The notes: generated by a model not told the origin, from the letters alone. Shown: positions 1 to 13,045, counted from the first letter of the stretch. The stretch: 64,000 bases of DNA from Phycomyces blakesleeanus NRRL 1555(-) (GCF_001638985.1 NW_017265141.1:186001-250000); one strand, 5' to 3'. Made by a program: numbers and translations.

Positions 1-676
1 TACAAACAAGTGGTGAGCGGGAGCATCACTCATCAATTGAAGATCGTTAGGAGAGTTCTTATAATGACTAGCGACGTAGAGAGACATCATACGCTGCAAG
101 AATGTTTCACTGACGGGGTGGTAAGAGAAAAGAGTGTCGCGGTTGACGTAGAAGAGCTCACACTCAGAAGGATGAGGGCAGCCCTGGATGTTCTTGGAAA
201 CAATAGATGCGTCCAAGCACAGCAATTTGTTAAGCCACTTCTCAACAGGATCGTTGGGTGCATAACGAATTGGCTCTTCCAACTTGATCTCCTTGAGGGT
301 ACGACCACTGAGTACAGCAGTAGTAGCGGGATCGTCAGCCTGACTCTTCTTAGCCTGTACATCACGACCTCCTAAATTGTTCTCGGCTCCCTTTGCAGGT
401 TCCTTGGAGTTGTTCAAAGCACGAGACTGTTCACGGAGCTGCTGGGTGAGCTTAAGAGACAATGAGCGACCAGTACCTTCATAACCGTTGATTGTGGAGG
501 CCATGAAGACAAGGTATGGACCCAACAATTTGCGAACAATTGGAAGGGGAATGGCAGCAGCTTCATCGATAACGAGCAATTCTGCTTGACCAAGCACATG
601 GGCATCTTCGGGTTGAATATACTATATAATGTTACGGTCAGGAAATTCGTATTGGAAATCACCTTTCTTTTGAAAT

Positions 677-725
<49 letters not shown>

Positions 726-2090
726 CGTACGTACTCAAGTTGATATCTTACCTGAATAGTTTGACGATGCTGTCTAAAGATATTAACACGAACGATGGCC
801 TTGTTAAATTCAGGGTTTGTAGACTGAACAATATCGTAATCCAAATGTTCCTCATAACCAAGGGCATCAAATGCCTTGAAAACAAACTCAAAGAGAGTCT
901 TCAAGTTCTCGGGGCTGGGGGAGGTAACAAAGATGTTGGAGTAGCCATATGCCACAGCAGAAGCCATTGACAGACCAAGTGCAGCAGATTTACCACGACC
1001 ACGAGCAGCAGTCAAAACAACAGTACTGCGAAGCGATTTCTCGGCAATAGCATCAATGAAAGTCAAAACAGCCTTAGCCTGATCAACAGTCTTGGTGCAC
1101 TTGACAAGCGATCCAACGGGTTCAGTATCAGCCAAGGATTCCTTTAATCCCTCCAATTCAATTGCTTCAGCGGACTTTGCCTCATCTGCAACCTTGATAG
1201 GCAAGGGCTTTACACTCTTTCCTTTACTGATAGGGAGAACATTGAGCTCGTCATCAACAACCAAGCAGTTTTCGCTTGATCCCAAGGAGAGAATGAAACG
1301 TTCGTTGAAACGGGCCACAATGTCGCTGTGAGCCTCGGTACGGTATCTCGAGTGGACATCCTTTAAGCAAAATCTTAACATCTCTTTTTCTTTTCTCTCC
1401 TCTTCATTTCTCTTTTATCCGTTTTCGTCTCTAGATCGTTCTTATATGTATATAAACAGCACATACCATAGTCATAGTGTACAGTTGTTTCAAGGAGTTC
1501 ATGCTCTTGAGCAACAAGACTACCATTCCTCCTCCCTCTACAGTTTCAATAGTACGGGCCAAGGTGTTGGGTGTAATAGCCTCGAAATCCTGGAGAATAC
1601 ACATGCCGTAAGTGTTACCGAGAATGTTCTGTGTCTCCTTGTAGTATGCGTAACGAATGTTGGTGACGGTAATGAAAAGTTCAAATGGATCCTCGGTGTT
1701 TGCCTCTCGAATACCACGCTTAATGTCATTCTTAATCTTGTTTTCACGCTTCTTTCGGTGACTAAGTTAATTGTGACAGGTGAGCATATATATATTAGGT
1801 TGTATAATGCGGCTATTCCTATATATATATTTTACCTGGTGAATCCAAGCTCTTTCTTGTAACACCAAAGAACTGAGGGGCGCTTGGTGACTTGGGCTTG
1901 GGAAAGAAGCCAATGAAGGTTGACGATCTGATAAAGTAATGAGTTAATTGGTCATGTCAGGTACAATAAAAGCAATTCATACCTGATCCTTTCCCTTGTC
2001 TCCAACAACAACAAAGAAAGATCGGTGCTTGGTTTGCACACAGTTCTTAATGAGAGTGTGAACTCTCGAATCGACTTGCTTCTTCACCAT
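1..2090 (-). CDS. kre33: RNA cytidine acetyltransferase KRE33/NAT10 (3' part outside the window)
   Basis: This family makes N4-acetylcytidine in 18S rRNA and tRNA using ATP and acetyl-CoA in the nucleolus. Exons read 2090-1983, 1927-1836, 1761-1467, 1360-752 and 621-1, and all junctions keep frame. They give 575 residues of a protein usually near 1,050. The N-terminus (MVKKQVDSRVHTLIKNCVQ) is the strongly conserved family start. The Walker A motif GRGKSAALG lies near residue 284, the position known in human NAT10. A DEAAAIPLP Walker B-type motif follows in exon 5. The GNAT acetyltransferase domain would lie beyond the left edge. The fourth intron (622-751) carries a CA/TA microsatellite. The start codon is only 440 bases from the 3' end of the acetyl-CoA synthetase gene upstream, in the same orientation. 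Identity is very secure; the stop codon is not in view. Confidence 0.95.
676..724. repeat. (CA)n/(TA)n microsatellite inside a KRE33 intron
   Basis: About 10 CA units run directly into about 12 TA units. The tract lies within intron 4 of KRE33, between the exon ending at 752 and the exon beginning at 621. Similar tracts recur in other introns of the window, for example near 2799-2816 in the acetyl-CoA synthetase gene. Confidence 0.9.
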
Positions 2091-2530
2091 GATTTTAACG
2101 TAAAGACGAGAGGTATTTTTTCTACACCAGAAAAAAAGTCCACTATGCACTTGTCTCTCTGGTGGCTGAAAGAAAAAGTAGTCCGCTGTTGTCTCACCTC
2201 TTTACTCAAGTCCGATTTACAGAGAAGTTGTATAGCCAATTTCTCTTTTCCACAAAGACAAATTACGAAATGGTTTTAAATACTTCTTTGAATATATATT
2301 ATATTATTTCCAATTTTATTAGCACAAACAAGATTTTTTTACAAGGGGGGATATCTTTATAATTAAGGCTCGTTTAATTAATATTAACCAGAGCCCTGCT
2401 CCTTATAAAAGAGAATATACAAAAAAGCTGTTCAACAGCATATTAAATAAGTTTATAATTTTAATTTCCTTTTTTGTTTTGTCCTGTTTTTTTATCTCTA
2501 TATATTATATATATATATTTGCTTCTGTGT
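2091..2530. other. Intergenic: KRE33 promoter side and acetyl-CoA synthetase 3' side
   Basis: This 440-base AT-rich gap separates two genes transcribed in the same (minus) direction. It must hold the KRE33 promoter and the terminator of the acetyl-CoA synthetase gene. I see no further coding signal. Confidence 0.6.
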
Positions 2531-4829
2531 TTAACCGTGAACCTTGTTGATCAATACAGCAACAATCCTATTAAAGTATATGATATGGAATTTAGTCATC
2601 ATGCATATCATTATTTTTTATATAGTTTCAAACAAAGAACTTACGAAGGATCAGCCAGGGTAGAGATATCACCGAGTTGGTCGTGCTCTCCGTTAACGAT
2701 CTTTCTAAGAATACGGCGCATGATCTTTCCAGAACGAGTCTTGGGGTGGTCACTGACAATGTAGATGCGACGAGGGGCAGCAAAGGGACCTGTAAATGAA
2801 CACACACACACACACATACGCAAAGCTTATCAATAGACTGTTCTACCTTGAATGTAATACAACTTACCAATAGTCTTGCGAACTTGCAAAGTCAGAACCT
2901 TTTCGAGTCCATCAGCGATCTGAATATGGGGCTTCAGAGAAACGAAAGCATGGATACATTGGCCGGTCAAATCATCATGGGCACCAACAACAGCAGACTC
3001 GGCAACAGCCTCATGGTTAACGAGAGCAGATTCGATCTCAGAGGTGGAGAGACGGTGACCAGAAACATTGATAACATCTAACAAAAATTATAAGATTAAA
3101 AAAAATCCTCATTTTGGTAATATCAAACTACTTACCATCAACACGTCCACGAATCCAGATATAACCATCATCATCACGGAGAGCACCATCACCTGTGAAA
3201 TAGTAACCGGGGTAGGGCTTGAGATAAGTCTCAACAAAACGGCTGTGGTTGTTGTAGACAGAGCGAGCCATTGAGGGCCATGGCTTGCGGATGGCAAGAA
3301 CACCGGTTTGGCCGGTGGCAGTCAACTCCTTGCCGGTAGTAGGATCAAGCAATACGGGGTCAATACCAAAGAAGGGAAGAGTGGCAGATCCAGGCTTTGT
3401 GGGAGTAGCTCCGGGAAGAGGACTGACAATGATGGAACCAGTCTCGGTTTGCCAGTAGGTATCTACAACAGCACATCTACCCTTACCAACCTTCTCGTTG
3501 TACCAATCCCAGGCTTCACGGTTAATAGGTTCACCTACAGAGCCAAGTACACGCAGGCTTGACATATCAATGTTATCCAGCCACTGGTCTCCAAGACGCT
3601 GCAGAGCACGAATAGCTGTAGGTGCGGTGTAGAACTGGGTAATCTTATGCTTCTCGATCAGTTGCCAGAAGCGAGAGGGGTTGGGGTATGTTGGGGTAGA
3701 TTCGAATAGAACTGTGGTAGCACCAAGAGTGAGAGGACCATAAACAATGTAAGAATGTCCAGTAACCCATCCAATATCAGCCATGCAAGCGTAGATATCA
3801 TTCTCCTGGTAATCAAAGATGTACTTGACTGTGGCAGCAACACCCAAAAGATAGCCACCAGTGGTGTGCAAAATACCCTTGGGGGTACCAGTGGATCCAG
3901 AAGTGTAGAGCAAAAAGAGAGGATCTTCAGCACTCATGGGCTCAGGAGAGCAGAAAGTACGTGCCTTGGCCATCTCCTCATGCCACCAGACATCGCGTCC
4001 TTGAACCCAGGGAACTGGGGATCCGGTGCGACGGAAGACGAGGACATGTTCGACAGAGTGATTCTCGTAGTCACGGAGAGCCTCGTCAACGATGCACTTG
4101 GTGGCAATGTTCTTTCCACCACGTCTGCCTTCATCGGAAGTCAGTACGACACGGGTAGCACAGTCGACAACACGATCACGGAGTGACTCGGCAGAAAAAC
4201 CAGCAAAGACAACAGAGTGGATAGCACCAATACGGGCACATGCCAAGATGGCGACAATGGTCTCGGGAATCATGGGCATGTAGATAGCAACGGGATCACC
4301 CTTGCGTACACCGAGGCCCTTGAGGACGTTGGCCATGCGACAGACCTCTCTAAGAAGCTCACCATAAGTGATACGGCGGACCTGATCGGGTTCATCGCCT
4401 TCATGGATGATGGCAATCTTATCGGGGTTCTTGAAAGCGTGACGATCAACACAGTTGTACGATGCGTTAAGTTCACCCTCCAAGAACCAGGCTACATCTC
4501 CAGCCTCAAAGGAACCATACTGGACAGTCTCGAAAGGCTTGCTCCAGGACAAAAGCTCACGACCAAGCTAACAGTAGATACGTAGGTTAGTAAGAGTCTG
4601 GATAAATTTTGGTCTATAGTTTTTCTGGATATCCAGATCTATTTGTTCGTTTATTGCATACATTTCCAAAGAACTTCTCGGGTTGTTCGACACTCTCTTT
4701 CCACATTGACTTGTACTGTTCAAGAGAGTTGACATGAGGTGTAGGGCATTCTGCTGAGTTGAGGAGGCGCTTGGGGACTGGGTGGGTGACAATATCCTCC
4801 TGTCCGTCAATGGTGGTTTTATCGAGCAT
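2531..4829 (-). CDS. acs1: Acetyl-CoA synthetase (acetate-CoA ligase)
   Basis: The enzyme converts acetate, ATP and CoA to acetyl-CoA via acetyl-AMP, feeding lipid synthesis, gluconeogenesis and protein acetylation. Exons read 4829-4662, 4567-3136, 3077-2868, 2789-2645 and 2567-2531, giving 663 residues, typical for the family. Adenylate-forming signatures are clear: the P-loop-like [11 protein letters not shown], the DTYWQTETG motif, the hinge [20 protein letters not shown], and near the C-terminus TRSGKIMRR, whose lysine is the conserved catalytic and acetylation-regulated residue. The last exon encodes only 11 residues plus the stop and was found from frame and a TAG acceptor. I chose the ATG at 4829 because it precedes the family-like sequence [20 protein letters not shown]; there is no better in-frame ATG upstream. 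Cytosolic or nuclear location is expected, with no targeting peptide seen. Confidence 0.96.
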
Positions 4830-5602
4830 TGCAAATGGTTTTTTGGGGGGTGATCCAGTAAGAGGTAGGAGGAGGGAGGGTGGTAGCGACAAGGAATTGG
4901 CGGGAAGAAGACTTCAGAGGCTTTATCCTATTTATCCAATTGTTGAATTCAGAGTCCCCTCATTTTTTTTTTTCGTTGGGGTCATTTATACTCAAAACTC
5001 TCGAATCTTAGCCAACCGAAATTCAGGTACACCTTGAGTTTGGTATGCTGTATCTAAGCGGAGTCATTTGGATTTGGAATATATATAAAAAAAAATAAAA
5101 AAAAAAACTTCGGAGTGGGTTACAGCATAGGTCTTGGTATGTCTTTGTATGAGACAAAGAGCCAATAATGGTATATGTATATAAATAATTAAGTTTCTCA
5201 GGATAAACATTGGTCCTAAAAACAAAAAACAAAAGCTTAAACAAACTAAGTTTCTGAAAATATGTCATTACCCACAAGGCTTCTTTACACTATGCCATTA
5301 AGTACTTCTCTAGGATCCCCGCTCATATTCTTTTTCTACACCAGTTAATACAAATCCCGTTTGACCTTCCTTTTACTGCAGTGAACCCGCGGTAGTTCTA
5401 TCTCTAGAGGAAGTATACATGTTTGAATAATACCTCAGACTATAAAACCCATCGATATTTAAAGCGGTTTCTTTTTTATTTTATTTAATTTTTTTTCTTG
5501 TAAAATGGCGATCAAACCAAGAGTGGTCCAACTTCATTACAACTTATTGAATTGTACATTTCTTTAATTGGCTTAGATCAACGTCAATCATCAGGAATCT
5601 GT
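4830..5602. other. Intergenic: upstream of acetyl-CoA synthetase, downstream of the Rho GEF gene
   Basis: This 773-base gap holds the acetyl-CoA synthetase promoter and the 3' flank of the exchange-factor gene. It includes short A and T runs near 4963-4973 and 5087-5107. No convincing coding signal is present. Confidence 0.6.
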
Positions 5603-8600
5603 CTATTGCCTGTTCATTGTTGTCTGTAAAGCACTATAATGTTGCACTTGGCTGATCCATTGGCGCTTTTGACTACTTGCTGATGTCTTTACAGCAATTA
5701 CACTTGTTCCGTACACAATTTGAAAGCTAGTGTCGTCTAAGGGATGGCGCGTAACATGTCATTTTCATATTATCTATCCAAAACAATCAATTTTTCTTTA
5801 CTTACCTGAATTACCACCAAAAGATGGCTTTAATGTCATGTTCTGCTGCTGTCGTATACTGACATTCTCAATGTTCATCGGCTAGTGGACGCACAGGCAT
5901 AAGTATAGGTACACAGGTACAGGGTACAAACATATTGCAACGTTTAGCCAGTATTTTATGTAACTCTTCCATTTTAATATAATTACCTCGCGATAAAGGC
6001 TGTACAGATAGCCTTTAGGACTTAGACTCTTCAAAGGCTCGGCCAAGATCAAGATATCATTAAACAGATAAGCGTGCAGCTTGCGTCCACTTTTGGCTTT
6101 GTAAAGAATTCCTTCCATGACAAACTCTCTACCCCAGACGTCCAACCTCTGGCCAATACACGCCTTGATTTAGATTCCGTAGATCCATTAAAGGAAATTA
6201 TGATTCTTACCCCGTATCCTTCCATGTCTAAGATTCGACTCAGCTCGTCAATCTTTTGCCGGTTTTCGTAACGTCTTGTTTCTTCATTCACTACCTCAAG
6301 AACCTTCTCTGCTTCAACAAGTGCAGATCGCATAAGACCATAATCAGGGTGCTTTTTTGGCGTTGATTTTAAAATCTGATAAGTAATGTCAGAATACAGA
6401 TTTGTAACTATCATGTCAAATCACTATTACCTGCCGAAGAAGCAAAGGATATCGGGTGATCCGTTGCATTGGCTCTAGGAGGAAGTGTGAGAGATCTAGA
6501 GACCGGCATTCTGTGCGTGTACGAGCAGTCTAAAGAAATGAGAGAAATCACATGAAAACAGATGACTTTATTGAAATCAAACGACATGTGTTCTTACCTT
6601 CAAGAATACTTCAAACCATTGATCCTCCTCCCGTTTCTTCTGCAAGAACCTGCTCGCAAAAGATTGATTTCGGCAATAAGTAGAGTAGCATTTCAAACTC
6701 TCAGCCTACATATACCAAACGGCAACAACATAGGGATTAAATATTCGGATCAAAGAAGAAAACGATAAGAAACTCAAGTAATCTTACGTGTTTAAGAAAC
6801 ACATCGCCGACATTTCCGACAACACCACCACCCTCTCTCTGACGAGTCTCCAGATCACTGAAAAGAGCCGTGTTACAGAGTAGGAGATCATCGATGTTAG
6901 AAAACACAACATCTTGTTCTTCTTGTGTAAGGTATTTTCCGGAATCGGCATAAAAGACCTAGTGTTATCCAACAACCGGGGTAAGTAAAATATCAAGATA
7001 CACCTCTTTTCATCACACTTGCATTGATAATCATCTGGAGATCACGCAGGTACCCTCTCTCTGTAGTTATCAGTTCATAAATTGCTTCTTGACGTGCTCT
7101 CTCCTCTTGAGGAATTGCTTCCAATTCGTGCTGTTCCATTGTACTAGCCCATGTGCTTATGGGGGCAAATTCGGGTTGGGATATCGGTGGGAAACATACT
7201 GTGGGAGTACCTATGCTTGCCATACTGGCATTGCTAGCTGCTCGACGTCTGCGATAGAACTCGGTCTTGCTTAGACTAACATTTGATTTCTTGAAGATTG
7301 GGGTGTTTGGGGCAGATGTTCCTCTGGGTAGGTTACTATCAGAAGAAGTCAAGAAACCTCCGCTATCACTGCGATAGAAGTGTGGTTTGTCAGCACTCTT
7401 TGATGCAGTGATTACATTATTGATAGGAATAGGGCTTGAGGCATGAATTGTACTCTTTTTAGAAGCTGTATGAAACACAAATCACCCAGTATCAAAATTT
7501 GGGTCAGATTAGATACACCAGATCAAACACATTATTTTGATTCATTTCTCTTTCTCTGTCTTTCTTTACCTGGAGCGATGGTTTCGACATATGTTTTCGG
7601 GAAATAGCCAGATTCCTTAGTGTCTTCATTTGTTCCATACCACCAATCACTTGCTTCATCTTGAAACGGCTGAACTACAATAATATCGTTTTCTTGGAAT
7701 CCTAGATCATCTTCACGTTCTTTTGTGAACCCGTAAAGTGCCCTTGCTCTAAAAGCTATAAAAGATAAAAATAAAAATTATAACAGCAGTTTAAGTATGC
7801 TATATTTTCTGGAGATACCATTACAAATCAGTCATATTACCTTCTTCGATCACCTCTACGTAAGTACGAGGAAAGAATCCAACAGCATTGGTCAATAATG
7901 AGGTACCATACCACCAATCGCTTGCACTATCTTTAGACGGATGTGCTTTGAGGATCTCATCTTCCGAGAACGACAGATCACCCTCACGTACTCCGCGATA
8001 CTCATATAGTGTTTTGACCCGGTAAACTGCAAAATAAAAATAAACGGTAAATAAATCCAACCCCTCGGTTTCAATATTTCAAGGAAAAAGTGTCCTACTT
8101 GTTCCAAAATCAACTTCGTCTTCAATATCAACACCATAACCACTAGTGCCAGCTGTATTGTCTTCAGTCTCACTAGTCTCTTCTTCTTCCCAAGCTTTTT
8201 GAGCTAATTCTTCTGCCTCTCTCTCCTTCCTTTGTGCCTCCTTCCGCTTTGAATCTTCTTCCGCTTCTACTCTTGCCCTTTCTAAGGCTGCCAGTCTCTC
8301 AGCTTCCATTTTCTTGCGTTTTTCTGCTTCTTCTCTTTCTTTACGTCGAAGATCTCGTTTGTATCTTGCTTCATCATCTGCCTTTTGTTCAAGAGCCTTA
8401 CGCTCTTGTTCTTCTCGTTTTCGTTGTTCTTCTTCTTCTAGGGCTGCCTGCTCTTCCTGTCGACGTTTTTGCTCTGCTTCTTCCCATTCTCGGCGGCGTT
8501 TTAACTCTTCTTCTCGTGCTGCCTCGATTTCTCGCTCTCGTCTTTCTATTTCTTCCTGTCTGACCCTCTTTTCTTTGGCAGCCTGCTGTGCTGCAAGTCG

Positions 8601-10106
8601 AGCTTTTTGTTGTCGTGCTTCCCTTGCAGCTTTTTCTTCTTCATCTCGTTTGCGTGCTGCCTCCCGTTCGCGAATTTCTTCTTCTTCCTGACGCTTACGT
8701 TCAATTTCCCTAAGTCTTTCTTGCTCTATACGTTCGGCCAACTCTTCTTTTGCCCTTTTCTCTTTTTCTTGTCTTTCTTCCTCTTCTTGTTTCAGCCTCT
8801 TTCTTTCTGCTATCATCCGAGCTTCAGCTTCAGCCTTGGCCTCTTCAGCAGCTTTTTTCCGCTTTTGTTCAGCTTCAGCAGCTTCTTGTCTCTGCCTTTG
8901 CCTCTTTTCACGCATTGAATCAAGCCTTTCTCTAGCATCTATTTCTGCCTGACGAAGTCTTTGCTGAGCAGCCTTTTCATCTTCACTAATAGTATTCTCT
9001 CCAGACCGGGAGGATGGCCGAGGGTCTTCTGAGTAATTACTGCTGGGACCCAAAATAAGTTGACGGCGTTGCTGAATACGTTTTTGTGCTTCAGCTTTGA
9101 CATCTAAGGCTGATCTGGGAGATCCCGGTCTCTGAGACGTAGGAATTGGAGGTGGGGTTGGGTTTTCATCGTCTTTAGGAGTAATGATTGTTGGAACAAT
9201 GAATGCAGGTGCTGAAGCAGATCGGGTAGAGATATTGTATCGAAGGCTAGAATCAGGTTTTTTTGCTAATTTGTCGAGAGAATCAATGAATCGGGCCACA
9301 TCATCTGAGAGGTAAAAGCCTTGTTCAAACATTTGACGGTCGCGAAGGCACTTTTGACTTTCTCTGATAGTAGTGTCAATTTTGGACAGGTCTTCTTGGA
9401 GAATTAAAGACACGTCGTTTTTTACATCTTCAGCTCGCTGTTGCAACCTATTAACGTGCGCAAGTCGCGCCTGGCACTCAATTTCTTCTTGGTGTATAGT
9501 TTCACTGTCCTTGTGATTTGTGGATCCACCGTTACGATTGAGTCTAGCCGCAACCATGGCCTGTGCTTTAAGTCTAATACGATCAGCCTCTGAAATTTCC
9601 CTGTTGGGATCTTCGTCCAACCTAATTGTGGGCTGCTTCCCCGATTTTTGGCGAGCTAATTCAAGCTTTGCTCGATTGAGGGTCTCTGTTTCAGCCAATA
9701 ACTGTGCGCTCGTGTCTTTAAGACTGGTCTTGATCAGGTAGTCAAGTTCGTTCTTTAAAGATCTACGTTCATCAGCAATGTCTTCAAGTTGGCGCAGATT
9801 AAGTTGGTAGCGTGCCCACAATTGTCCAGCTGATGCATTTGGGTTGGATTTTTCCTGTAGTTCTCGAGACACAGCAAGAATTCGACTTTTAAAAGCTTCG
9901 ATTGTAATACTACCTCCATCGTCCTGCGATGAGGTGTTTTCGAATGTAGAGAGTATAATATTTTGTTCTCTGACTGACTTTCTGAGAGCTGTTAAACGTT
10001 CATCTTGGTCATTGTCGGTGTGTGTGATGTCAAGGTTGCTGTATGCTGGTCTAGAATATGAATGAGATAGTAGCTCAGTTGAGCCCTCGTATGAGCTGTA
10101 GACCAT
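5603..10106 (-). CDS. Coiled-coil, two SH3, DH-PH Rho-type guanine nucleotide exchange factor (intersectin-like)
   Basis: DH-PH proteins activate Rho/Cdc42-type GTPases, and SH3 domains recruit proline-rich partners at the cortex. Eleven exons (10106-8099, 8026-7841, 7755-7570, 7465-7002, 6958-6788, 6705-6598, 6529-6431, 6375-6211, 6148-5987, 5881-5806, 5736-5603) give 1,252 residues with exact frame closure. Residues ~370-640 form a long Glu/Arg/Lys coiled coil. Exons 2 and 3 each encode one SH3 domain, with ALYGF-type starts, DWWYG cores and GFFPRTYVE / GYFPKTYVE ends. The DH domain starts near residue 916 (ELITTERGYLRDLQ) and includes the LLEPMQRITRYPLLLRQ helix. The PH domain spans about 1130-1245 and ends with the conserved tryptophan (QWISQVQ). 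The order matches the C-terminal half of animal intersectins, but I found no EH or C2 domain. It could act in endocytosis and actin control; that is inference. Confidence 0.88.
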
Positions 10107-11770
10107 TTTTTTAGGTAGGATCAGAGTGAGATTCCTTGGCGCTTTGGTGGGTTTTGTGGATATACCATCAAGACTCTGCTGCTCAAACGAAAATCAGGTG
10201 TGTGGAGGGGATGTCGCACTACACGAGATTTCTTTCGGAGTTTTATCCTTTGACCATTAGCAAATCGACGTCATGGGTTTGAACCATGCATTGAATATGA
10301 AGCAGGATTTACAAGAAATGGTGAGACATTGAAAAGCCGATGGCTGGACTCATTGGACTCTATCGAAGACTAAGGTACACCACTTCAAGGAAGCAAAATA
10401 CGAAAGGAGAACATACATCTATCTTAAAAGCTGAGAGGATTAAGATAATTCATTTAATACAGCAAATTTTCACCAAGATCCAAATCAATAAATTCATTGT
10501 TTGCTTAAACCAGACTATAAATCCATTGAAGGGATATCCACACATGTATTGTACTGCTGTAATATAGTTGCTGCAAAGCTGTGCATTTTATACCAAGCCA
10601 ACACAATGCAGGTGCTGTAGCCGCAATTTATACATTTGCGCAGACAGTATTTTTCTGTTTAAGCAACATCGAAAGCGCAATTAATGCTCTCGGTTTCTTT
10701 TACCTATCCAACTAGTAAATATGTAAGCTAAATAAACGTTCAATTAATGTTTTCTCACATTCATCTTTTTTTAAAAAAAAACATATATACTGAAGTGTAG
10801 TGTACCATATAAGAGTAATTTCGGAATCATAATATCTAGAGTAATACCTACTCTACTATGATTGGATATATGAAAAAGAAAACCATGGAAGATGGGCTTG
10901 CTTGCATAACTAGGTATACCAAGAACTTTTTCTCAAGGATAATTACCAAAACCAGCTAATGTAAGCAAGAAACCGTATGGTACTACTCATTGCACGTGGA
11001 TATATTTAAAAAAGGGGCTTTTGATAGACTTCTTTGATGATATTGGTAAATTTCTCTCTCTCTTTCTTTTTTTCTTTCTTTCTTTCTTGAAAGATATAAA
11101 ATATATCGTGTTTATGAATATTATTGTGGATATCCTATAAGGATTGTATTATGAATAAAGGAAAATCGACTTAGACATTAGTTTGCAATGTAAACTACAC
11201 AAGATCTTGGTTAGGATAACATTTTATATACCTAATTTTGAAAAAATCAGATCCGCTCATATTGGCTGTATACAAACTTAGATTATGATACTCAATTAAG
11301 AACCACAATACAAGTACAGATGATATATATATATATATATAATTAATACTATATATTTCATGTTACCTTATCATATTATTTCACAAAACTCTTTAGAGTC
11401 ACTTTTAATGTGGCGTTTTATCGCATTAGAGATTTGAAAGAAGTCTATTATATGAGTATGACTTTTTTATTAGGACACGATTGTTCCAGCCATTTAATTA
11501 TTATTATTTTAACTCAGGCAGTGATTCCAAATGTTGGTAATAGCTAAATTTATACTTACAGCTATGAGAACTGACAGATCTTCATGCTTCATACTAGCAA
11601 AAAGAGCTGCTAAACTGGTTTATTATTATTATTGTTATTTAGACAGTAAATATCCAACGATTGGCTTATTAGCCTCACATTATTAGCCATTGGAATATTG
11701 CTGGCTTCTGAACCATCTTATATCTTAACCAATCAATCTTTTTTAGATATGGCATAAATATCACTGTGGT

Positions 11771-11925
11771 AAATGGCAACATTTATAACTCCGGACTCGT
11801 AGAAATGTCGGGGAAGATTGTTAGCCAATAGAACTACTGGAAATGGCAGGATTTATAATTCCGGACTCGTAGGTTTCTACGAGCTCGTATCGCATCTACG
11901 AGCTCGTATCGCATCTACGAGCTCG
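11771..11925. repeat. Pair of 32 bp direct repeats plus 19 bp tandem units with CGAGCTCG palindrome
   Basis: Two 32 bp copies (11771-11802 and 11841-11872) differ at three positions and share TCCGGACTCGTAG. The second copy is followed at once by two identical 19-base units (11876-11894, 11895-11913) and a 12-base partial third. Each unit starts TCTACGAGCTCG and so contains the palindrome CGAGCTCG. The block is GC-richer than its surroundings. Confidence 0.85.
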
Positions 11926-12589
11926 CAGGTTCTTCAGCAAATGCGATTTGTGGGATTTCAAATTGTTTTTTCATCTAATCCAATCAATTGTTTTAAATAT
12001 AGTAGATCTATAATTTTTTAGGTATTTAATTTTTCTTATAATTGATCCAACAAACTTAATGTTTTATAGCAAAATATTTTTATTTTTTGACTTTATTAAT
12101 AGCAAAAGTAATAGAATAAGGCTCTTCTTTAGCCTTCTCATATCTATAGCATTACCTCTAACAAAGGGTACTAAAAAATAGTAGACGAATGATAGAATAA
12201 GTATGTAAAGAAGAAGACTGATAATTTTAAATTAAATAAAATATAGTAAAAGTCTAATTTAAATTGTAAGATCAAGGTCTTTATAAACTACTAGATATCG
12301 CTTTGGCTAGAAATAAAAAAGGGAGTTTCGTTTAACATTACAAGAGCTATAGCTATATATCATTCTATCTATAAAATATGTGTATGTGTGCTTATCTTGT
12401 AAGGCTTTGATAAAAGGTTTTGTGTTATAGGGTCTTGTTATAGATCTCTTGCTTAATATTGTTATCGCCTAAAAGCTATAAGTTATTGGTTAGTACTTTG
12501 TAAAGCCTCAAAGACTTGTCAACAATAGTAATAGTGAGAAGAAATAGAAAGAAAATGACTTTACGAAATAAAAAACAAGTTCGCATTAA

Positions 12590-12860
12590 AAAAAATATCA
12601 GTAGGTATGACTGTTTCTGGTATAAGCTCAGATCCAAGGTACAAAGTTCATAGGGCTTGTTTGACCCTCTAGTTGATTTTTCTTTAATCAAGCAAGTAGT
12701 TCTCTTTATTCGGCAATCAAGATGGTTTCCTGGGTTGACGACGAGACTTTCATCTTCAAAATGTTTCTCTAGAGCCAAAATAGGATAGAGATATTCTAAA
12801 CTTGGTAAATGCTAGATGGTGTTCAAAAATCTGCCATTTCTTTCCAAAATAAGGCAGCTT
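12590..12860 (-). pseudogene. Decayed coding remnant, possibly mobile-element derived
   Basis: The minus strand carries about 80 residues of protein-like sequence, with segments such as HLPSLEYLYPILALEKHFED and NPGNHLDCRIKRTTCLIKEK. A stop interrupts it near the upstream end, and the frame drifts into AT-rich noise on both sides. I recognise no domain. Its position in repeat-rich DNA suggests a transposon protein relic, but this is weak. Confidence 0.3.
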
Positions 12861-12897
12861 GTTTCAAATACTCGTAGATTTTTTTCTACAGTGTGTA

Positions 12898-13045
12898 TTA
12901 TTTTATTTTTATTTTTATTTTTATTTTTATTTTTTTATTTTTTAATTTTTTAATTTATAAAAAAAAAATTGAAAAAACATAAAAAACACAAAAAAAAACA
13001 CAAAACAAAAATTGAAAAAACAAAAAAAAAATCAAAATCTATATA
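12898..13045. repeat. TTTTA-type and A-rich low-complexity block
   Basis: About five tandem TTTTA/ATTTT units (from 12900) run into T-rich and then long A-rich sequence broken by single C residues. It is simple sequence with no coding potential. Confidence 0.85.

Noticed and set aside
3755..4585. Plus-strand open frames opposite acetyl-CoA synthetase
   Set aside because: They are antisense shadows of the conserved enzyme frame.
8234..8935. Plus-strand open frames opposite the exchange-factor coiled coil
   Set aside because: They arise from Glu/Lys/Arg-rich codons read in reverse (Leu/Phe/Ser-rich) and have no start context or family likeness.
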